Shown here piece after piece: positions 58,531 to 64,000 of a stretch of DNA of 64,000 nt; position 1 is the stretch's first letter; the number at the start of each line of letters is the position of its first letter. This stretch comes from Sporobolomyces roseus (lineage: Eukaryota; Basidiomycota; Microbotryomycetes; Sporidiobolales; Sporidiobolaceae): contig JADILM010000001.1 in the NCBI GenBank assembly GCA_016617785.1, positions 3,534,001-3,598,000 of the forward strand. Direction: 5' to 3'. The notes below the pieces were generated by a model that had not been told where the DNA came from, ran no database searches, and worked only from the letters and a program-made list of their open reading frames with translations. The position numbers and the translations under genes are program-made.

Positions 58531-59108
58531 ATGTAAGCTAACTCCACCCGGCTTGTCTTGCGCGCCCTCCTCGAGTGATTCGCTGATCTTTATTTGTTTC
58601 ATCTCTCTCATCAGGTCTTCAACTATCCTCCCTCTAGAATTGGTAGATCGTGCGACTGGATCAAAGGTATGGGTCATCATGAAATCAGGTGAGCTTTCAC
58701 TGTCCTCTGTTTTGCGTGAGGCGAGAAGCTGACTTCCATCTTTCAACTTTAGAAACTGAATTCACTGGTACTCTCGTTGGATTCGATGACTATGTCAGTA
58801 CGTAACAGAACACCTCTCTTGATCTGTCCTTGCGCGAGAGATTCGCTGACGACCTTTTCTCGTTTAGATATGGTTTTGGAAGATGTCACTGAATAGTTCG
58901 TTCCCTCTCTTCGTCTCTCACTTCATCCGCTATCGATACTGGCTCTCTGTACGGCATCCCAGTACGAGATCGTATATTAACGAGTTCGAGTTGATACAGC
59001 ACGATGACACCGGAAGGAAGGAAAGCGACGAAATTGGGTCAAACTCTTCTGAATGGAGGCAATATCACGATGATCGTGCCGGGAAGAGGCCCAGAGGACG
59101 AACAATAG
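58531..59108 (+). CDS. LSM5: U6 snRNA-associated Sm-like protein LSm5, split start codon
   Basis: Subunit of the Lsm2-8 and Lsm1-7 rings (U6 snRNP stability and mRNA decapping). The only sensible start is AT at 58531-58532, joined across intron 58533-58614 (GTAAGC...ATCAG) to G at 58615, giving MSSTILPLELVDRATGSKVW. Unspliced, the ATG is followed directly by TAA. Next exons: KSETEFTGTLVGFDDYVNMV and LEDVTEY. A last exon after a GTTCGT-donor intron reads TMTPEGRKATKLGQTLLNGG and NITMIVPGRGPEDEQ, ending at TAG 59106-59108. Sm1 and Sm2 motifs (GFDDYVNMVLEDV, NGGNITMIVPG) match LSm5. About 89 residues, the normal size. Confidence 0.9.
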
Positions 59109-59672
59109 ATCAATGAGTACACTTCACATAGATGTAAAAACAGCAGCTTTACCCTCTCTACGAAGATTTGGATCGTAGCGAGAGATTCGTCTCTCAGGGT
59201 GTTCTCAGTTTGTCAGATTCGGGGTTGTTCGTCCTTGTAAGTCTGATTCTCGTCGTCACGACTACTCTGAATGGTCGGGGCTGACAAGTGTTTCGCAACA
59301 GTCAGGTATAACTTTAGTCGACAGCTTTTCAGCATTGTTTCTTCTGATTACGTGGAATCGCCCAAGCTACTGGCTGCTAACACCTTCGGCTCACTTTCGT
59401 ACGACCTCCCGCTGTTCTCGCTGATCCTCTTCTCGCGATATTGCTCGTTTCAATCCATGGAGTCGAAATGGAGTCGCCTTCCCGCCCACCTTCGACACTA
59501 ATTTTCGAAGTCAATGGCCAGCCCTCCTGTCTCCTGTCTCCAACATCCGACACAAAACGGACTTTGCGGCTCCGGACTTTGTGCGAGAATGCAGCTTGAG
59601 CACGAAGTTCGGGTTTCCCTCTTCCGATGTTCTCTCTTCACTTCACCTCTGCGTCCCTCCGCTCCCACCATC
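59109..59672. other. Spacer after LSM5
   Basis: 564 bp. LSM5 3' UTR and a promoter for the next gene are expected. An upstream in-frame ATG near 59590 could extend the following gene by about 28 codons. Nothing else is seen. Confidence 0.45.
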
Positions 59673-60626
59673 ATGGACGCCATGTTGAATACGGGCTATA
59701 GCTTCGACAGCTTCGTTCTTCACCGTTACGATGTGCGTTCGCTCTTTCCCCTCTTCCCGCTTATGATAGGCTTCCGCATGCTCACATCTTTCGCTCGATA
59801 GGGTGATCTTTCTGTGAGAGCTTCTTGCCATCCTCAAGATGCTGCAGGCGCTTTGAGCTGATTGAGCGAGATAAGCAGGAACTCAAAGACGCGATCGGAA
59901 AATTGGTTTCTCGAATCTCTGCGATGAAACCGCTGCAAGACGGAGTCAACGAGTTCACAAGATCACCCTTGCATCTCACTCGGTCAGAGTACAAGGGCTG
60001 CGTGCGAGAAATAGAGACGGCAATCACTAGGGCGGACGAAGGTCAAACATTGGTGAGCTTTCGAAATTTCGGCGACGCTTGCTGGGTCCATGAGGCCTCT
60101 GTATAATAATATCTTCTCTGTGCACTTCTAGGACGCGTTTCCTGAGGGTAAAGAATGGAAGAACATCACAAGCAGAATCTGGGAGTATTCCCACCAAGCG
60201 TTAAGTTACGCTGCGGTAGAGATTCGAAAGGCTTACCTTGCGCAGTCAAAGGCTGATACTTCTAAGGAGAAGGAGTGTACGGAGCAATGGCGGAAGTGGC
60301 GCGATTTCCTCAGCTGGGGACGTAGAGGATTGTTCAGGAAAACGATCAATTCTGATGCGGTCGCTTCGATTCATCACCGGGAGATCTATCTATTGATCAT
60401 GCAGGCAGTCAAGAAAGTGGAAGCCGATCAAACTATTGACGAAGAGTGGACGGAAGTGAAGAAGCTCTTCGACTCGTTGGGAGTTCACGACGCCTCGCAT
60501 GTAGTAGGTACCGCTTTCTCTCCTTTCTCGGTCTACATACACTCATATTGCTCTACTTGATAGAACTCTGCCTCGTCGCTGGCTCATATTCCCATTTCTC
60601 GACGCTTCGTCGAAGCAAGCTATTGA
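59673..60626 (+). CDS. Unrecognised charged protein (orphan B1)
   Basis: Not recognised. Exon 1 reads MDAMLNTGYSFDSFVLHRYD. An intron ending ...TCTGTGAG joins in phase to SFLPSSRCCRRFELIERDKQ, ELKDAIGKLVSRISAMKPLQ and SPLHLTRSEYKGCVREIETA. The next exon is DAFPEGKEWKNITSRIWEYS, CTEQWRKWRDFLSWGRRGLF and IHHREIYLLIMQAVKKVEAD. A last exon gives NSASSLAHIPISRRFVEASY and the stop TGA 60624-60626. All junctions keep the frame; about 255 residues, mostly alpha-helical and charged in appearance. It has no membrane segment and no known motif. The first junction uses a weak acceptor and may be wrong. Confidence 0.45.
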
Positions 60627-60873
60627 AGAATGAACCTCGCTGAACCTCGATTTGTCTTCCTCCTTTACGCGCAATTGAGCTTTTCTCGCCCACTTTCTAA
60701 GGTGTCGAGCTTCGACCGCCTCCAAATGAGCCTAATCCCGATACTCCCTAAACCCGAATCAGACGAACCCGCGGGAATTGCGGACCAACTATTTGACGGG
60801 AGTCGGAAGGCTCGTCTCTCTTCCTCTTCTCCTCTACTAGGTCTTGTGTTACTTGCTGGCGATCGAAGCGGGA

Positions 60874-61695
60874 ATGTCGCCCGTGAGTCATCCCCCTTTG
60901 CGTAAAGTTGACTCGCAGCTCATGAACTTTGACCCTTTGCAGGAGGAAGCACGACGTCGCGACCGTCTGCGCCAGTACTTGGGCTCTGTGAGCAGCGTGA
61001 CGCAACATATCAATGACATCAATACTGACACAGAACATGGATTCAGCTGGCAAGGAGAGTCATCGGACCTAATGCAGGTCGTGATCGAATTGATCGATTG
61101 GTGCAGCGTGTTAGTCCTTACATCGCTCCCGGACCAGGTGACTACGCTTCTGTGAGTACAATCATATCTGCCTTCCCACCCCTGCTGACCCCTGAACGAC
61201 CTCAGCCTACCGAGTCAAGACATTTGAGCTCGCCGTATCGACCTATTTCTCGACAAGAGCCCTCATCTCGGCGAACTGTGAGTCTGTTCTTTGACTGCAT
61301 GCAAACGCTTCGAGCCCTGATACAATGGCTATTGGCAGAGTTTCGATGGCTCCACCGTTGTCGGAGACGATGCAACGCTCCATGAGCCAAATCCACTTCC
61401 TGGTTATTCGCAAGAGGAGATCAGAGAGGACGTTCCCCGTTGTCGACACCAGATCCAGAGTCGTGTAGAGTATTGGGCCGATCACCCTGCTTCAGCAGAG
61501 CAAGCAGGGCAACTCGCTGGTGCTAGATTCATGCTAGAATTCTTTGAGGGATCGGTCGGTCGACTCAGAACTGGAGTTGCGACAGGAACATCGATCATCG
61601 CTGCTGGAATGGGTCTACCATCGAGTCCTTCCACCCCGTATGACCCTGTCTGGGATGCTGTACATCTTCGTTCTGTTCCTTCTGCTGCCCAGTAG
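60874..61695 (+). CDS. Unrecognised protein (orphan B2)
   Basis: Not recognised. A possible start is ATG 60874 (MSP), spliced by GTGAGT...TGCAG to EEARRRDRLRQYLGS. A 59-nt intron then leads to LARRVIGPNAGRDRIDRLVQ and RVSPYIAPGPGDYAS, then PTESRHLSSPYRPISRQEPS. The final exon of about 118 codons has no internal ATG near its start: SFDGSTVVGDDATLHEPNPL, DVPRCRHQIQSRVEYWADHP and FMLEFFEGSVGRLRTGVATG, ending at TAG 61693-61695. Every junction preserves the frame, strong support for a real gene of about 210 residues. An upstream exon ending before a TAG acceptor at 60840 is possible (VLCYLLAIEAG). Confidence 0.5.
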
Positions 61696-62149
61696 ACAAA
61701 ACCTTGTTCCCTCTTTCAATTGCTAGTAACGCGCTCCTCTTTTTTCACGTCCCTCAGCATGTGTAGTGAGAGATCCTGCGCCTCGAAGTCGCCATTATAG
61801 CGAGTCGAGAGGCAGCGAAAAACGCAAGAACCAGCGCAGAGAGGTGAGAATCCGCGGCTGAAGCTGGGGAGGACACGCCTGATTTCCGAAGACTAGACCA
61901 GAAATTTCGATTGAGCTTTGAATCCCTGCTAGCTGTAACGAGTCTGGTTAAGGAGTCGAAGCGCTGAGGAAGTAGCCTGCGAAGAGAAGTTTGAGCGGAG
62001 ATTGAGCATACGTATCGCTGCGGACAGATCGTACAGTAGACCTTCAGCAGCTCACAAGCTTTCTCGAAGTCAATCCGAGAGTAGAAGTGAGTGGTAGGAG
62101 AGCAAGAGATGAAACTCGTTTTTGAATCGCTCTTTTCTCTCCACTCGAC
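61696..62149. other. Spacer before dCMP deaminase
   Basis: 454 bp, with the B2 3' UTR and the promoter of the deaminase gene. No gene is seen. Confidence 0.55.
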
Positions 62150-63528
62150 ATGCTCATTTGCTTGATAGGACCAGCCAAGAGCGGCAAGAACTCTCTAGCT
62201 GAACACCTCACCTCTACTCACGACTTTACACGCGTCTACCTCAACTCCCCACTACCTCTCTCTGCAACTTCTTCCTACCTCTCCTTCAACTCTTCAAGCG
62301 ACTTTCTCGATCACGTTACGCGTAGTTGGAGAAGGAATTATGTTACGACTGATCTCACGAACCGAGGGAAGCTGGATGAGTTCGCAAAGAGGCCTTTCGT
62401 AGCAGTCGTTGCAGTTGATGCACCTCTAGGAATACGATACAAACGTGCAGTCGCCGTGTAAGCCTCTCTAGCTTCTTATGTACACTCTGAGAGATAGCTG
62501 ATCGGTTCCGAGTGATCATTAGCGCAAAGGAGAACGGAGAAACTTTGCCTTCTCTCGAAGAATTCGTCGCAGCGGACGACATCCTCTACCATGGTTCACT
62601 CGTAGCGTCGAATACACCTTCGAGCTCTACGCAGGTCGACGGACCATTCTCGGATCTGACTTTGCACTCGACTCCAACGAAGAAACCATCTCGATTATTC
62701 CCAACTTCAGACGCACCTCCTTCTCCCACTCCTTCCCCAGCTCGTCTTACTCCCGCGCACTCCCCAGAACTCTCAAGAGGCCAGAGTCGACGCCCTCGGC
62801 CCTCTCCTGATCCCCTTACAACCCTCCTTCCCCTCGCTCTCACCACCTTTCAAAATCCCTTCTCGACCTTGACACCCTTCTTCTCCCTACTCTCCTTACC
62901 AGCACTCTCAGAACACCTTCGACCAACATGGGACACCTACTTCATGGCTCTCGCATCGCTCGCCTCTCTCAGATCAAATTGTATGAAACGAAGAGTCGGA
63001 GCAGTTTTAGTCAGGGACAAGAGGGTAGTCAGTACAGGTTATAACGGAACACCGAGAGGAGTTACAAATTGTAACGAAGGAGGATGTGGACGATGTAATT
63101 CGAATGAAGATGGATTTGGAGACAGAGAGGTTGAAGAGGAGGAAACGGTGCAAGAAGCAGAGGAAGGGAAGAAGTTGAACAGGGTTGGACAAGGTCTCGA
63201 TGCGTGTGTGTGCTTGCATGCGGAAGAGAACGCTCTCCTCGAAGCTGGGAGAGAACGAGTGAGCGGTGGAAGAGCAGAAGCTGCCGTTCTGTATTGCAAT
63301 ACGTTCGTTTCCCTTTCTCTCTTTTCGTCGCTCAACGTAAATCGACGAACTAACTCGTCGGAGAATTCCAGGTGTCCATGTCTGACTTGTACAGTCAAGA
63401 TCGTTCAATGTGGAGTGAAGGAAGTCGTGTATTCTTTGTCTTACTCAATGGATGATGCGAGTCGGAGAGTGATGGAATCAGCGGGAGTTGTGCTCAGACA
63501 GATGCAAGGTGTACCGGTACCTGTATAG
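62150..63528 (+). CDS. DCD1: Deoxycytidylate (dCMP) deaminase
   Basis: Converts dCMP to dUMP for thymidylate synthesis. The N-terminal part MLICLIGPAKSGKNSLAEHL has a P-loop-like kinase fold, as in yeast Dcd1. After an intron joining AVAV to AKENGETLPSLEEFVAADD comes a Pro/Ser-rich linker. The deaminase domain starts TWDTYFMALASLASLRSNCM, with KRRVGAVLVRDKRVVSTGYN, GTPRGVTNCNEGGCGRC (structural zinc-type Cys cluster), catalytic CLHAEENALLEAGRERV and CNTCPCLTCTVKIVQCGVKE (zinc ligands). The end is VLRQMQGVPVPV. An acidic insert with repeated Glu separates the Cys cluster from the HAE motif. About 420 residues, two introns. Confidence 0.9.
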
Positions 63529-63943
63529 ACTCGCATAACAGTGCATGCAGAGATCGCAATCTCAATCGCAATCGCCGTTCAAAGAAAGAGAGACTCGATT
63601 TTGCATCTCGCTAAGGTTTTCTCCATTCTCTGTTTGTTCGCGGCCAGGCTCTATCTCTCCACTCAAAGCGACACATCGCAAGCCAACTGAAGCAGCGAAA
63701 GCGCTACGAGAAACTGATCTTGTCTGTAGCCGATTCTCGTGTCCTCGAATGACTAGTTCCCTTCTTCCTCTCGGGATCACCGCCAATACGATGAGGAGAC
63801 TCGAGACCTCAGACGCAACATACAGAGAGAGGTAGAGAAGAATACGAATTGCGTCAGAAAGCAGAAGCGACGAAAGATCACGATCCGCTGCTCTGATGCA
63901 ACAAACAGGCTATATATATGTTAGATTTTTTCTCGCACGATAT
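63529..63943. other. Spacer between DCD1 and tRNA-Arg
   Basis: 415 bp. Several frames are open around 63545-63900 with charged, Arg-rich translations, but none gives a consistent model. TATATATAT lies about 25-35 bp before the tRNA and may be a Pol III TATA-like element. Confidence 0.45.
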
Positions 63944-64000
63944 GGCCGCTTGGCCCAGTGGCAAGGCGTGCCCCTCCTAAGGGCAAGATCGCGAGTTCGA
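63944..64000 (+). tRNA. tRNA-Arg (anticodon CCT), truncated by window end
   Basis: Cloverleaf elements are visible. Acceptor 5' strand GGCCGCT is followed by TG. The D arm is GCCCAGTGGCAAGGC. The anticodon arm is TGCCC-CTCCTAA-GGGCA with anticodon CCT at 63976-63978. The variable loop is AGATC, and the T arm begins GCGAGTTCGA at the window edge. The 3' half of the T arm and the acceptor lie outside, so base pairing of the acceptor cannot be checked. No intron is present in the anticodon loop. Confidence 0.88.

Overview
The window reads as nuclear DNA of a basidiomycete fungus. Genes are dense, lie on both strands and are cut by many short introns, mostly about 50-100 nt. Typical donors are GTGAGT, GTAAGT or GTACGT, and a CTGAC/CTGAT branch-like motif precedes CAG or TAG acceptors. 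Two neighbouring DUF6533 membrane proteins, a family expanded in basidiomycetes, support this. I cannot name the genus. All gene models were spliced by eye.

Layout. 1-3.5 kb: mitochondrial Lon protease, cut by the left edge. 4.4-7.3 kb: tandem DUF6533 seven-helix paralogues. 7.9-10.1 kb: an AGC kinase of the YANK/STK32 type. 10.6-14.8 kb: mitoribosomal protein bS21m, prefoldin subunit 1 and calnexin. 15.1-18.2 kb: left arm of a long inverted repeat carrying a frameshifted medium-chain dehydrogenase/reductase (MDR) gene. 18.4-21.5 kb: Mn superoxide dismutase and biotin synthase, head to head. 22.0-26.1 kb: four genes I do not recognise. 26.7-41.9 kb: beta-COP, GH38 alpha-mannosidase, FAD synthase, CCT5 and an F-box protein. 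42.4-52.5 kb: an FMP52/TIP30-like reductase, a membrane/DUF3431 fusion, a Topors-like E3 ligase, PDCD5 and a HAD-type hydrolase. 52.9-56.0 kb: right arm of the inverted repeat with the intact MDR gene. 56.7-59.1 kb: a mitochondrial PP2C phosphatase and LSM5. 59.7-61.7 kb: two more unrecognised genes. 62.1-64 kb: dCMP deaminase and a tRNA-Arg(CCT) cut by the right edge.

Most genes are unrelated housekeeping functions: mitochondrial proteostasis and redox (Lon, MnSOD, bS21m, PP2C), cytosolic folding (prefoldin, CCT5), the secretory pathway (calnexin, beta-COP), cofactor supply (biotin, FAD) and RNA/ubiquitin functions (LSM5, Topors-like, F-box). I see no operon-like pathway, CRISPR array or clear transposon.

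The less ordinary observations are: the roughly 3.1-kb inverted repeats about 35 kb apart, with one intact and one frameshifted MDR copy; an LSM5 start codon split by an intron; an optional MnSOD presequence; two pockets of unrecognised multi-exon genes; a recurring GTTCGT splice donor; and a duplicated coding-like tail behind the DUF6533 genes. I did not find a clearly new multi-gene system.
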